A stretch of 64,000 nucleotides of DNA from Taxillus chinensis (taxonomy: Eukaryota > Streptophyta > Magnoliopsida > Santalales > Loranthaceae), in assembly GCA_023512835.1 (NCBI GenBank), contig CM042087.1, positions 17,826,853-17,890,852 on the forward strand. The letters run 5' to 3'. Each line of letters begins with the position of its first letter. Within the stretch, counting starts at the first letter, position 1. Position numbers and translations under genes: made by a program. Positions 42,995 to 54,604 of this stretch are shown piece by piece. The notes under the pieces were generated by a model that did no database searches, was not told the origin of the DNA, and saw only the letters and a list, made by a program, of their open reading frames with translations.

Positions 42995-44107
42995 TGTCAT
43001 GCCCCGAATTTCCAATCCGAGGAAACTAGTTCGTGACTTCTTTTTACCCACGCTGTGGATAAGGGATTGTGATACAATTCCACATAGGACATCACACACT
43101 TCCACATTAGATATTCAAGGACAAAATCATATATCTTTATTAAACTCAAATGACTTTTTACATCATTCCCCATTGGGGTTACAATGGTTCCACAAAATAA
43201 TATAAAACAAAACACATCACATAACTCGGTCTTCCACCTTGGTATCCCCACCTAACGCCTGTAGGTTCCTGAAAGGAAAACAAATCACAATAGGAGGGGT
43301 GAGCAACCAGGAGCTCGCTAAGGATCATGTCTCCCCAACCCATTCCATGCTCCTCGCATCTACATGACAACGTGCCCAAGTGCGGTGTCATGGCAATAAT
43401 ATATAAATAGGTTATAATCAACATTTATAAATATGTTAACACACAAACAAACCACAAAGGCACGTACAATCATTTCTACGACCCACAAGCTTCCACAACC
43501 ACGGCCACATAGGCTACCACAACCACAACCACAAAGGCTACAACAACCTTACCCACATAGGCTCCACAACCACACAAGCTACCACAGGTCCCACATAGTG
43601 CATTAATAAGCACAACACAATAACATACATTCACATTATATCAAAGAACACATGTATTCAACAACCATCACCCAAACCAAAATTATCATATCCACTTATT
43701 ATGTTCTCAAACATGACTCCCCGGAAACCCCAAGGTTTTCCCACGAGGCCCTACCGCGGAACCAACTCTAACGAACTCAACCGCTGAACGAATTGCGCAG
43801 ACACCCCAACAGCCTCCAAGGTCTGCTGCCACGCAAACAAACCCGAAAATCCCCAGACCCCAGACTCATCATCATACCCAAACATAATTTGCCATTGAAG
43901 GCCAATGTTCATATAGGAGATCACACTTATATGAATTTACATATACATATAAACATATATAATCCACAAATTGATTACCACAAGATCTAACCCTAGAATA
44001 GGTTCAAGAGGAACAGAATCCTTACCTTAGAAGGATCCTCCTTGCTCCTGCTTCCACGCTAGATGCCGTCCACCCACGCGAATCACAACAGCAACGATCA
44101 GGAGTGG

Positions 44108-44159
<52 letters not shown>

Positions 44160-44190
44160 GGCGGCAAGGGTTCCCTTTTTTTGGAAATAC

Positions 44191-44238
<48 letters not shown>

Positions 44239-44663
44239 CAAAGACAACATGCTACCCAAGGCCAATGTGGCCCAAGATGCGTCAACCTTATGTTGACCTC
44301 CACTACTCCGAACTATTGATGCTGCGACTCAATTCGGGTTAACAATGCCACAAACTACTCTGGGCTACTAAGGCATGTTCCATGCTAAGGGATCGCTCGA
44401 ATCCTTACTCGTTTGAAGAGAAGATCTAAACTAGACCACAATGCTCCGGATTTGCTTCCCACGGATCCGGACTCACTTCCCTCGATCCGGATCAACTTCC
44501 CACTAATTCGGACTAACACCGATCCGGATTAACTTCCCACTAATCCGGACTAACACTAATCCGAACTAACTTCCCACTGATCCGGACTAACACTCGGGTC
44601 TTCACAGGTCCTTGCCCAAACACAAATAGCTAACTCTTCCAATCCTAAACACCGGTCATTACA
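42995..44663 (-). mobile_element. Solo gypsy LTR G
   Basis: TGTCATGCCCCG to GGTCATTACA, 1669 bases, flanked by TATGT (42990-42994 and 44664-44668). It shares the LTR A/B style: AACGCCTGTAGGTTCCTG block, a TTCATATAGGAGATCACAC block and CT run, but lacks internal sequence. It holds a 48-base CT run (about 44109-44156), an AT run (about 44193-44237) and TCCGGACTAAC repeats (44430-44600). Confidence 0.9.
44109..44237. repeat. CT and AT microsatellites in LTR G
   Basis: A long CT dinucleotide run followed after about 35 bases by a long AT run. The CT run matches the CT-rich leader of the other Tekay-like LTRs, here expanded. Confidence 0.9.
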
Positions 44664-45659
44664 TATGTTGCTTGTTTTCCGTAATATTCGGACGCCGCTC
44701 GAAGTAAGACATATTCTTGCTTTTATAGGTTGACCATAGTAAGAAACCCTTCTGGTAGGGTTAAGCATGTTTCATCTTTTGATCTTTATTGTTTAAACAT
44801 GTTAAGCTAGCCTCAGATGACGTTCATGTGTTTTGCGGTACTTATCGTGCACAAAGACATTGTCCGAGCGGTAACTTACTAAAATGCTGTCCTTCGAGCG
44901 CGTTTTGTTCCTTCGATTAGCCATAACCTCATAAATATATGTGCCTCATAGCTTTGCTGTTACTTCACAAGCTACCTCCGAGTCTTCACCTATGAATCTT
45001 CAAGTCCGAGTCTTTGAGCCTTGGGAATTGGTCTTCCACTTCTTCTCGCTCTTAGGCTTCAAAGCTAGGTTAGAACTAGTGCTCAACCGATGTCTCATTC
45101 TACGAGCCTTTGAACTCTACGAGTTTTTTAATCTTCAAATCTCCAGTTTCGAGCCAGCGACAACCGCATACTACCTTGGTTAATCATTTGTTCACATCAA
45201 TGGGTATCAAGAATGAGTCTTCCAATCTTTGACCCTGCGAGCTTCAACTCTAGGATACTGCCACTCTTCATCGGATGGGCCTTCGAGCCTGCATGTTTTT
45301 AAGTCTTTGAGATGCTGCTCTACACCTGTCTCGCACTTTGGGTCTTCGAATCTTCAACTCTATGGATCTACGAATTTATGACCCTATGTTCCTTCGGTGG
45401 TGCTCTGAGTCTGATGGCCTGATGATCTTCAACTATGCAGATCTTCGAGTCATCTGATCTTCGACCTTGTAGGTCTACGAGTCTTCGAGTCTCTGGATCT
45501 TCGACTTTGTCAGTACATGATAGACTCCCTTTATGAGCTCACTCTAAGAGATCACTCTACGAAGTTATCCAACTCAGTCCTGATCTTTGACCCAGCGTCT
45601 ACCCACTGCTACATACAATTGACAACAATGACAACCAAAGGACCATGGGAACAACAACC

Positions 45660-46020
45660 CTAAAGCTTAAAGTAGATCTAAGTTCACCTCCACATATGAG
45701 TGCATGCTCAATCTACTTAGATATTGGACATTATTATTATGAATGTTGGAGTCATGCAATTCAATGAGAAAGTAGGACTAGTTAGATGAGATCACCTAGA
45801 AAGACTTTTAAGACTCAACATAGTTCTTCTAAAAGTCCTAGAAGCTCAAGGAGAACAAAAGGCCTTATGAACTCTAAGAGTCATAGAAACATTAAAACCG
45901 AGCTGAATTACACTGGTGTACAAATGCTTAAATCTGATAAAGCAATTAGAGAAGATCTTAAGTGTGCATTACTAAAAAGTAAACAAAACCTACTATTATT
46001 TTGAATGTATCTTCTAATTG
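45660..46020 (+). pseudogene. gag: S3 gag, second part
   Basis: GHYYYECWSHAIQ matches GHYHYECWS in S1 gag (10613 on), and a basic Ser/Lys-rich stretch follows (KTFKTQHSSSKSPRSS) as in S1. It therefore continues S3 after the insert. It ends near a degenerate gypsy LTR start at 46025. Confidence 0.65.
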
Positions 46021-46024
46021 CTCT

Positions 46025-46535
46025 TGTCACTCCATGGATTTCCCAACACCGAGAAACCAGTTAGTGATGCCTTATGCCTCACACTAAGAAGGACAATGGG
46101 TTGATGGATGGCCACCTACATAGGGCTCCCTCTAGGGTGCTACCCAAAACCTATCAATATCCCACTCAATGGTATACACAAACCATACAATAAACACTCC
46201 ACTTACATAACAATAAGTAACATAGTATATAAGGTCACCAGCCCCTAAACATGGTGTTTCAATAGTAAATATTCTCAAATTTATACATTGGTCTCGGTCT
46301 CAAAACATTACAATGTCACAACCATAATATAATTCAAAGAAAGGAAACTAAATTCATGCTCAATTCCGGATTAAAACAAAAAAGTTATTGCTAAAACACT
46401 TTTTATCAGGAAAATTTAAACTTGCCAAAAGATGGTCAACATCCCTTGTTAAACAGCCCAAAAATGTGACCATGAAAAATTCTTTGAAACATCAAATTAA
46501 GAGAATACGGGTCTGCCCAAATCAACCCTACAAGA
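46025..46535 (-). repeat. Degenerate gypsy LTR-like fragment
   Basis: TGTCACTCCATGGATTTCCC with GAGAAACCAGTTAGTGATGC resembles the start of the LTR A/G type on the plus strand. A possible end, ACGGGTCTG..CCCTACA, lies near 46533. Shorter than the others and without a TSD, so probably deleted internally. Confidence 0.5.
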
Positions 46536-46917
46536 CATCACGTTTTTGGCATTTTAGGTGAGGGTAAAAAGAAACTTTGGATCTTCAACCCTCATCTTTC
46601 AATCTTCGAGTCAGCTTCGAGTCTTCGAGTCTTCGAGTTAACTTTGAGTCTCCGAGTCTTTGAGTCAAATTCAAGTCTTTGAGTCTTCGAATCTTCTAGT
46701 CTTTGAGTCAAAGCTTTGAATCTTTGGGTTTTCTCCAGCCAACAACCCTAAAACGACACTAATTTGTGATTTTTTTAACCACCTAGTGTATTAAGTGCTG
46801 TTTTTTTGGGAAATAGATCTCAACAGTCCAAAACGCATGTTTTAAATACTAGACGCTCGAAAACACAAATCAATGCTCCTGGAACTCGCTTTCACCTCTT
46901 AAATGCACATGTCGGTC
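46536..46917. repeat. TCTTCGAGTC repeat region
   Basis: About ten degenerate copies of (T)CTTCGAGT / CTTTGAGT between 46595 and 46730, similar to those at 45300-45510 inside the insert. No gene is seen. Confidence 0.55.
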
Positions 46918-47304
46918 AGTCATGCCCTGAATTTTTAACCTGATGAAACGAGTTAGTGACTCCCCTTTACCCACTTGATGGGCAAGGGGTTGGGTTGAAC
47001 AATACCACACAAAACATCTCAAAAGAAACTAACAAGTAGTCACAAGTCATACCATATTTTCTTACCCATCTCATGCTCTTAGTATCTACATGATAAGTGC
47101 GTATATGCGGTGTCATGGCAAGAATATACAAGTAGTTCATCATTAACAATTTAATCACTCCAAATAGAATATGAACAAACCACATAGGAATACAACCACC
47201 ACCTCTCAGGCCAACAAAACCACTACCTCTCAGGCTAACATAATCATAGCCTCTCAAGCTATCGAAATCACAATGTCACAATATAAATAATAACACGATA
47301 TTAT
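46918..47304 (-). repeat. Gypsy LTR fragment H
   Basis: CATGCCCTGAATTTTTAACC and GTTAGTGACTCCCCTTTACCC resemble the first part of LTR G. It stops where the C3 LTR starts, so C3 probably inserted into it and the rest lies beyond the right edge of the window. Confidence 0.65.
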
Positions 47305-49111
47305 TGTTGGAATACTGGAATAGGGTTAACAATTAACCGCAGAGAAACGAATTTTAAAATTTTTATTCCAGGTAGACAAACACCAAGATCTAAACGTGAA
47401 TCAATTAGTTTAATTTTGCAAAGAGCGAAAAGAAGAAACCAACCTGAAGATCGGTAATGCAAGAATCCCATTCTTTTCCCTCCAAGAACAAACTCACGAT
47501 CTGCCTTTGATCGTCCTCGCAACCTCCTGGATTCAATCACCAAACAGTCTTCTCGTTTTTCACCTTCTTAAGGGGTACAAGGTCGTGGCACCCTTGGATC
47601 AAAGAACAGGAACACCACCTCTGCTAGGATTGACCGTCACCTGCCTTTTTCTCTCTTGGTCACAATGATAACACACGCACACATTAACCTAGGAGGCTAT
47701 ACATTTATTTATAAACTTAGGGTTACCCCTGTCTTATTATGCATACACTCCTTTAATTAAATAATAATAATACATAACTCTTTAAATAATATAATTATTA
47801 TACAATAAAACTAATTAAATAATATCCAATATTATTTATTTATCAAATAAATAAATAATATAATTATTCATTTAATTATATTAAATGGATAAAATATTTA
47901 TTATTATTTATTTAATCTAATTAAATAAATAATCATGTAATATATATTTAACTCTTAAATATATATTGACACACGTTAATTAATTAGCTCTTAAACACAA
48001 CCAGGAGAATTATCTTACAACAATTCAAGACTCCATACAAGAACAAACGGTCTAACAAGAGGGACCAAATGGACCTACTTAATCGAAGCTCCAATAAATA
48101 ATATTTAATTAATTAATCTCATTAATCAACTAAATCATTATTTATTAGTTTTAGTCTGAGCCACGATCAGAGACTAAAACTGCACTCTAAGATTAAGCTG
48201 ATATAATTATAAGAATCCACAATAAATGATTTGTCCATCGATATAACTGATTGCCTTGTGATATGATCCTCCACTATGATATTCATAATTAGAGACAGGT
48301 ATCAATAGATTCCATTCGACCTCTCTAATTATATCTTTATCCATGTGTTACCATTAATTCTCTAATGGGTGACCTATACATGATCCAATCATGAATTAGG
48401 ATTTATAATAAATTATATCTAATATAATTACAAGTGCTTGATTCACCCAAGAATCCTGAATTAAACAACATGGGAATATCATTACTCTTCGTATAACGAA
48501 GTAGTGGATTCCATGCACCTGACTTGACACTCCCACTATCTATAATATTGTATCTCCAAGATATCGAGGTATTTGAAGCACTAAGCCTCTCACTCATTGA
48601 TAAGTCAAAAGACATAAATTATAGATATGAGTTAACCAAACGATCTGGATTAAAATCAATCTATAAATCAATCATCCAAAGACGAATATGAAATTCTTCA
48701 TATAATGCAATGGAGATTAGTTGAAGAATTTATTCTATCATGGTCCTGTTTAATATGTATAATTACATATTGGCACTACTATTTGTAAACTCTTTACAAT
48801 GACCTTAGATTAGATCACTCTCACAATGGAAATAGTCCGCACCACAATCTTATTAGAATAGAGCATGACAAACTCTATTCACCGATTGTGAACCAATTTT
48901 ATACTTAGTCTAATTAGTGGATCAATTGCATGTGTCCCACACATACCCAGGTAATAGACTTTGATAAGTAATAGGGTATTATGATGCTTAGCCACATACG
49001 AAAGCAAATAATGCAATCTTATAAATACTTAAACTAAATATATATCAATTAATCGGAAATAGTCTTAACATAATTAGGATTACACATTGCTTTATATAGC
49101 ACTATCGAACA
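47305..49111 (-). repeat. C3 3' LTR
   Basis: TGTTGGAATACTGG to ACTATCGAACA, 1807 bases with TGTT..AACA ends. It is very A/T-rich at 47740-48150 (TAATTATT repeats). A purine-poor tract with CAAGTGGACAT on the minus strand occupies the PPT position. I see no gene in it. Confidence 0.75.
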
Positions 49112-50272
49112 ATGTCCACTTGCATTAAAGCAACCGTGTCATATCATGAATTCCCAACCTCTCAAGGTGTCCATCAAAAACTCTAGAAGGAAGAGTCTTT
49201 GTAAAAGGATTAGTCTGGGTTGTCCTCCGATGCTATCTTGCATATTGACACGTCACCACGCTCCACAATGTCTCCGATTAAGTGAAACTTCCGTTCAATG
49301 TGTTTTCCCCTTTGATGGCTTCTTGGTTCCTTAGTATTTGCAACCGCACCACTACTGTCACAATAAATGGTCATGGGTCACTCAAGGTCGGGGATAACCT
49401 CTAAATCCCTCAAGAAGTCACGTAGCCATACAGCCTCTTTGACAGCTTTTGAAGCTGCCACATAATCGGCTTCCATGGTAGAGTCCGAAACACAAGATTG
49501 TTTCACACTCCTCCAAACTATAGCTCCACCATTCAAAGTGAACACCGAGCCTGAGGTTGACTTCCTCGAATCGGATCTGATTGAAAATCAGAATCGGTGT
49601 ATCCCATAGGCGTCAAATCCGACCCTAAATACATAAGCATGTAATTCCTAGTTCTCCGAAGATACTTAAGAATATGCTTAACCGATTCCCAATGTTTCAA
49701 TCCTGGATTTGATTGATATATATTAACAATTCTCACTACATAACAAATATCCGGTCTCGTACATAACATAGCATACATTAGACTACCTACTGCTGAGGCA
49801 TAGGGTATCTTTCACATGCTATCAATCTCTACTTGCGTCTTAGGAGACATTTCCTTAGACAACGTAATTTCATTTCTCATGGGTTGTTGACCTTTTTTGG
49901 AATTTTGCATATAATGCTTCTCAAGTATTTTATCTATGTACGAGGGATAATGCAAGCATCTTATTCTTCCTATCACGGTAAATATGAATTCCAAGAACAT
50001 AGCTTGCTTCTCCTAAGTCTTTCATCTGGAATTATTTAGTCAACCATTGTTTGGCCGATTCCAATGATACTATATCATTCGCAATGATGAGAATATCATC
50101 AACATAAAGAATAAGGAAGACCACATTTCCATCCTTTATCTTGCTATAGACGCATGGCTCGTCTATGCTCTGTTTGAAACCAAATGATTTGACCACCTCG
50201 TCAAATCTAATGTTCCAAGACCTAGAGGATTGCTTGAGTCCATAAATGGATCTCGCAACTTGCATACTTTAT
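49112..50272 (-). pseudogene. C3 pol, RT second half and RNase H
   Basis: On the minus strand: ARSIYGLKQSSRSWNIRFDE, LILYVDDILIIAND with an intact catalytic pair (about 50105-50125), then RCLHYPSYIDKILEKHYM, MYAMLCTRPDICYVVRIVNI and HWESVKHILKYLRRT. The RNase H part reads GYTDSDFQSD, and the C-terminus near 49160-49300 (ERKFHLIGDIVERGDV, CKIASEDN) is in another frame. Stops and shifts are frequent. It continues upstream at 63494 after S2. Confidence 0.85.
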
Positions 50273-51765
50273 TGATGGTCCCTTGGAGCCTAGAGGGTGG
50301 GGGGGGGGGGGGGGTGATATAGGCTCTTATCGTAACTCTTTTACACTCTTAAGGCATGGCACTGATCTAGTTAAGTGATAGAATCATCATGGAAGATAAC
50401 CAGGATAGTGGAAGTATTTTGTTTTATTATCAAGAGATAATTACAACAAAATAGAAGCAACTCTCTTACACTCGTTTTACAAAAGGATTCACACACTAGC
50501 CTAGATTGTATTCTTGAGCTCTTGTGCATACAAAGGGTTAATTCAGGCTCATACATTATATCACTCTTCTTTCTTACAAATATACAAATATGAATATTTA
50601 TACAAACATTCCTAAGAGACAACCTTAGAACTTGTAGTTCCGGAATGCGTTCAACAGCTAACTATTCCTCGGTAATCTCTCTGCCTTGATTGCTGCGGTT
50701 TGTGGAGCTCAAGATCTTGGGTTTGAAGAGTATAAGTGCATTTGTGAGTTCCCAAATACAATTGAGGTTGTGTCCACATATCCGGATGATCCACGTGTAA
50801 GATTCTTCGGGTTCTCAATAAATTTGTCTTATATCGGGATGCCACGAGCCGATAACATTAAATGCGGTGAGTTGAAGTAGTATCTTCTTGGTCCGGTGTA
50901 ATTCTCATTACTCCGTTGCTAATGAAGCTCGAAACCTTACTCCGTGTCGGTGGTTGCTTACTCCGTATCCGTTTAGTACTGAAATCCTTAGTCCGTGCCG
51001 TGGCTTCCTTACTCCGCATGTAAGTTCCTTACTCCGTATGTAAATTCCTTACTTCGTATGTAAGTTCCTTACTCCGGGCGAGTCTTAAAAGGTTGGATGA
51101 CTTATTCCGTATCAGTGCTTCCTTACTCCGTATGTAAATTCCTTACTCCGTATGTAAGTTCCTTACTCCGGGCGAGTCTAAGGGATCGGAGTGCTTACTC
51201 CGTACTAGCGCTTCCTTACTCCGTATGAGTAAGTTGTCCGGATTCCTTACTCCATATCTAGTTTGTTTACTCCGTGCGAATAAAGGCTCGGATCCTTATT
51301 CCGCATCAATACTTCCTTACTCCGTATGTATGAAAGACTCGGATGCCTTACTCCGTGTCTTCTTCACTTTAGTTCGCTTGGAGGGAAGACTTAACTTTTT
51401 AACTCCTTTTCAAACCTTTTGCTTCGTGTGACCTCGTTGACCAAGACTCTTACTCCGCATTAGTCTGACTTAGTCCGTTTGAGGCACTTAGGAACATATT
51501 CCGCAATCCGTAGCTTTTAAGTTCTTAGTCCGCACAAATGTTCCTTATTCCGTATATATTGATGACTTGGTTATTTACCAAGTGTTTGACGACACTCACT
51601 CTTGTCCGGATCAGGATTATGTATCCTGTCCTTAGCTTTGCTCTCATGAGTGTATCTTCGGATTAATAACATATCTTCTGCAACGATCAAATAAACACAA
51701 GAGATCTCAGATCAAATTATATAAGGCTTTATCAGCATTATCCAAATTCTGGGTTTGATCCAACA
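50273..51765 (-). repeat. S2 3' LTR
   Basis: TGATGGTCCC to GATCCAACA on the plus strand, 1493 bases. It has a G run (about 50299-50315), TATA region near 50595, minisatellite (about 50910-51400) and palindrome (about 51570). Confidence 0.92.
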
Positions 51766-51780
51766 ATCTCCCCCAATTAT
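51766..51780 (-). promoter_or_regulatory. S2 polypurine tract
   Basis: ATAATTGGGGGAGAT on the minus strand directly precedes the 3' LTR, identical in core to S1. Confidence 0.85.
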
Positions 51781-51907
51781 GGATATGCCCAAACCCTTTG
51801 TAATCCGATCCAGTAAGCGATGCAAAAAGATAACATACGAATACTCATCACAACCAAATTCACTTATCAGCAACTAAGTACAATTCAGCCTTAATACAAG
51901 ATTTTCA

Positions 51908-52547
51908 CTAAGGTACATAAGGCTTACTATACTTGAAGATCATAGTTGCTGCCTTCTCTCTAAGCTCCATTGTTTGCTTCATCGTATAAGTAGTGTGTTG
52001 GCTCCACGATTTGTCCACAATCAAAAATAACTTGATGAAGTAACAGACAAAGGCCCCACAACTATCTCCATCCGGGGTTGTGGCACTTGCTTCTTGCCCC
52101 TGAATGTCGCCTTCGACTTCTCGGTTGGACCCAAGGGTGGGATGCCCAACTCTTCATATAAAACGGCTTTCTTCACAACTTCAGTCGGCTGAGACACGGT
52201 GGTTCCCATTGATTCTTTCTTACAAAGTGCTCCACTATTTGATGAGAATCAATGAGAATCATTTGCTTTGACCGAATCATGAAGACAGCCATCATGAAGT
52301 GTGGCGACATGATCCGGTACGGAATAAGGATAGTTGAGAGAGTTTTCCATGGATTGCTATCCTCGGCGAGTCCGTCGATGAAGGACCGAATTAGATCCAC
52401 ACTTGGGAAGATAGCCTTCATTCCAACATGGCGAACTTCAAACAAGTGCCCGTCCTTGTATAGAGATGGAAACGGCCTCATCTCCATTTTAGCGACCCTC
52501 GAGAAGTTGTCAATGTCTTCGTAATAAAGAGTCCTTTCTCCAAACAA
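51908..52547 (-). other. Ulp1/C48-like peptidase domain of S2 extra gene
   Basis: On the minus strand, IDGLAEDSNPWKTLSTILIP leads into SPHFMMAVF (His at 52301-52299) and ILIDSHQ (Asp at 52250-52248), 17 residues apart. After a frame change the motif DGDSCGAFVCYFIK has its Cys at 52060-52058, with Gln about six residues before. S2 keeps the Ser before Cys (DSCG) that is damaged in S1. The two copies complement each other in showing the family motif. Confidence 0.68.
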
Positions 52548-54604
52548 AGAGTCCGAATGTCATCCGGGGAGAAAGGGTACATTTCGAAAGACATCTTCTC
52601 TCGACAGAAGATGCCGCATATGACTTTATTGCTTTGCGAACACTTCCATCCGCATCGGAAGGGTCAAACACCGCATATGATGGGAGGTAGGTGTCGGCTG
52701 CGGATGAGGAGGATGGAGGAGGAGCTGGAGCTGCGATAGAGGAGCTTGGTTGAGAGAAGTGGCGTCGTTTGGGAATTTGAACTCCTTGAAGCACCGAAGT
52801 GACAGGCCACTTCTCGGCCCGAGTAGATGGTTGTGGTGCGAAGGAGCAGGGATCGGAAGAAGCAACGGGAGGGCGAGCCATCGTGTGTGCCAGGTCCACG
52901 AAGGAGGTAGACGGTGAATGAACGGACAAGGCGACTAGATCCATTTTCTCGCTCCATAGAGGTGGAGGAGTCGGTGAGAGCGGAGAGGAGTTGGGCGCCG
53001 AGTGCATCAACCTTGGCGGCGATGGCGGAAATTTGGGCGCCCTGAGCCTAGGCGTGGCGGTCCAGCTGAGCGGAGAGCACAGCGTCGGAGTGGACCGTGC
53101 CAAAAGAGGCACGCCCAAGGACCAACTCCGGAGCTTTTGAGGAGTCCCCCGCATGAACAGGAGCAGGAGTGCGTTGGGCAGAGGAGTCCGCAGGAGTATC
53201 GGCAGCAAGCAAGAAGGGGCATCCGGAGCATCGAGGCATCCGGAGCGGCTGACCCGCTTTGACCAGGAGAGGTCAACCACGGGAATGGCAGCAGCGAGGA
53301 GAAGAGGGGCCAGCCTTAGCAGGGAGAAGGACCCCGGGCAAGAATGAACTGGGGGGAGGGAGTAGTGAGTGCCACATCTGGAATGGAGGCCGGCGTAAGA
53401 AAGCCGTGATCCAAGTTCCAGATGATCATTGTCTTTGGGGATTGGGTATGTCTTGTGTAAAACACCCGGAGATCATTGTCAGGAATGGAGGCGGTGTGGG
53501 CAAGGCTAAAACGGAGCCATAGGTCCATTAAGGTGTCGGCGGAGAGATGGTCAAGATAATCTCGGGGTTGAGGTAGGGGGAGGCAAAGAGGCTTCGGAGA
53601 AGAGGCCAGGACATCGGCGATGGCGGCCGCAACAGCGGTATCAACCGCGGCAACGAACAATGGAGGAGGAGGGAGTGGGGACATCCGCAGCAGATGGAGC
53701 TGAGGAAACAGCTTTAGGGGCATTGCACTGAGATGGCCCCATAACCTCGGATGGGTCGGCACGAACACTATGCTGGGAGGCCCGAGAATGAGAAGGTGCT
53801 GCAACGGACCGAATCCGGGAGGATCGGGGTGCAGAACTGACGTCGGGGGCTTGGCTGTCGGAGGGGTCACCAACTGAACTGCCTTGTTGTTCCGAGGCAG
53901 GGAGAATGCGGAGAGCTGTAGATGGTCGGCGGGCTATCATGTTCCCATCCGGCGTAAGATAACGAAGGTAATAAGCCGAAGGAAATGGAACAAAGATCAT
54001 ATCAGGCGAAATGGTCCGGATTAAGATGCCGGAAGACAATGCCGAGAATGCGCCCAAAGGAATGGTTCTTGGGACCATTCTGCAGAAACGAAACAAGAAC
54101 ATCCCCTAATCCATCGGAAGACGTTCAAAAACGCCGTACATGGCCAGGAGAAGGTCGTACGGAACGGAGTCGAGGGCGGATGTGCGAGCCAGTAAGCATT
54201 GACTCAAGATGGTCGCCATACATCGATAGCGACCTTGGAAGGATTTCACCTTGTATTCCTTGCCTTTTTGTGTGCAACCCATAGAAGCCGTCATTGGATC
54301 AGCATCTGGGCGTTGTGGTTCACCAAGAGGTAGGTGGAGAGCAGCGCGGAGAACGACCGGAGTGATGGTGACGGATTCACCGCGGACATAGGAGATTATG
54401 GAATCGGTGGTGCAGCGAATCCGTTGGTAATACTCAATGATGTCGTCGATAAGAAGATCGACGGGATTGGAGATCAGGTTGAGTATATGCGAGGCTTCAA
54501 GGAGAGGGTGAAGCTGGAAAAACCAATCCGGAGGATTAGAGACAACACTCCAATCAACCAGGATGGCCAGGATTAACGCCGGAAAGAGAGATTCTGGGTG
54601 CCAT
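51908..54604 (-). pseudogene. S2 extra gene: plant-transposon-type domain, linker and Ulp1-like peptidase
   Basis: ATG at 54604 (MAPRISLSGVNPGH) matches S1. A one-base difference near 54560 shifts the frame, which then reads PPDWFFQLHPLLEASHILNL, SYVRGESVTITPVVLRAALH, YRCMATILSQCLLARTSALD and PYDLLLAMYGVFERLPMD up to a stop at about 54106. The linker has RPSTALRILPASEQQG, SIPDNDLRVFYTRHTQSP and a helical MDLVALSVHSPSTSF part. The peptidase part reads MFGERTLYYEDIDNFSRVAK, LFPSL-like and HLFEVRHVGMKAIFPSVDL, then the catalytic region. The end is the TAG at 51910-51908. Confidence 0.7.

Larger units (their letters stand above)
42410..45660. mobile_element. Unclassified insert in S3, holding a solo gypsy LTR
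   Basis: S3 gag stops at about 42400 and resumes at about 45670. The insert has a GAGAGGGGGGTGAATTTG motif at its left, resembling the end of copia LTRs read on the minus strand, and CACGGTTTACGTGGTTCGAT (42600 on), a sequence common in plant copia LTRs. The right part (44880-45600) is full of TCTTCGAGTC-type repeats. AGATCTAAG occurs at both edges (42389-42397, about 45670-45678). It may be a solo copia LTR, but exact ends and TIRs were not found. Confidence 0.45.

Noticed and set aside
44022..44303. Frames with Leu-Ser and Ile-Tyr runs
   Set aside because: They are translations of CT and AT microsatellites in LTR G.
42995..44607. LTR G ending at the CTTCACA near 44607
   Set aside because: There is no TSD there, whereas the end at 44663 gives a matching TATGT.
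53002..53522. Plus-strand frames opposite the S2 extra gene linker
   Set aside because: They are shadows of GC-rich, proline-coding sequence on the minus strand.
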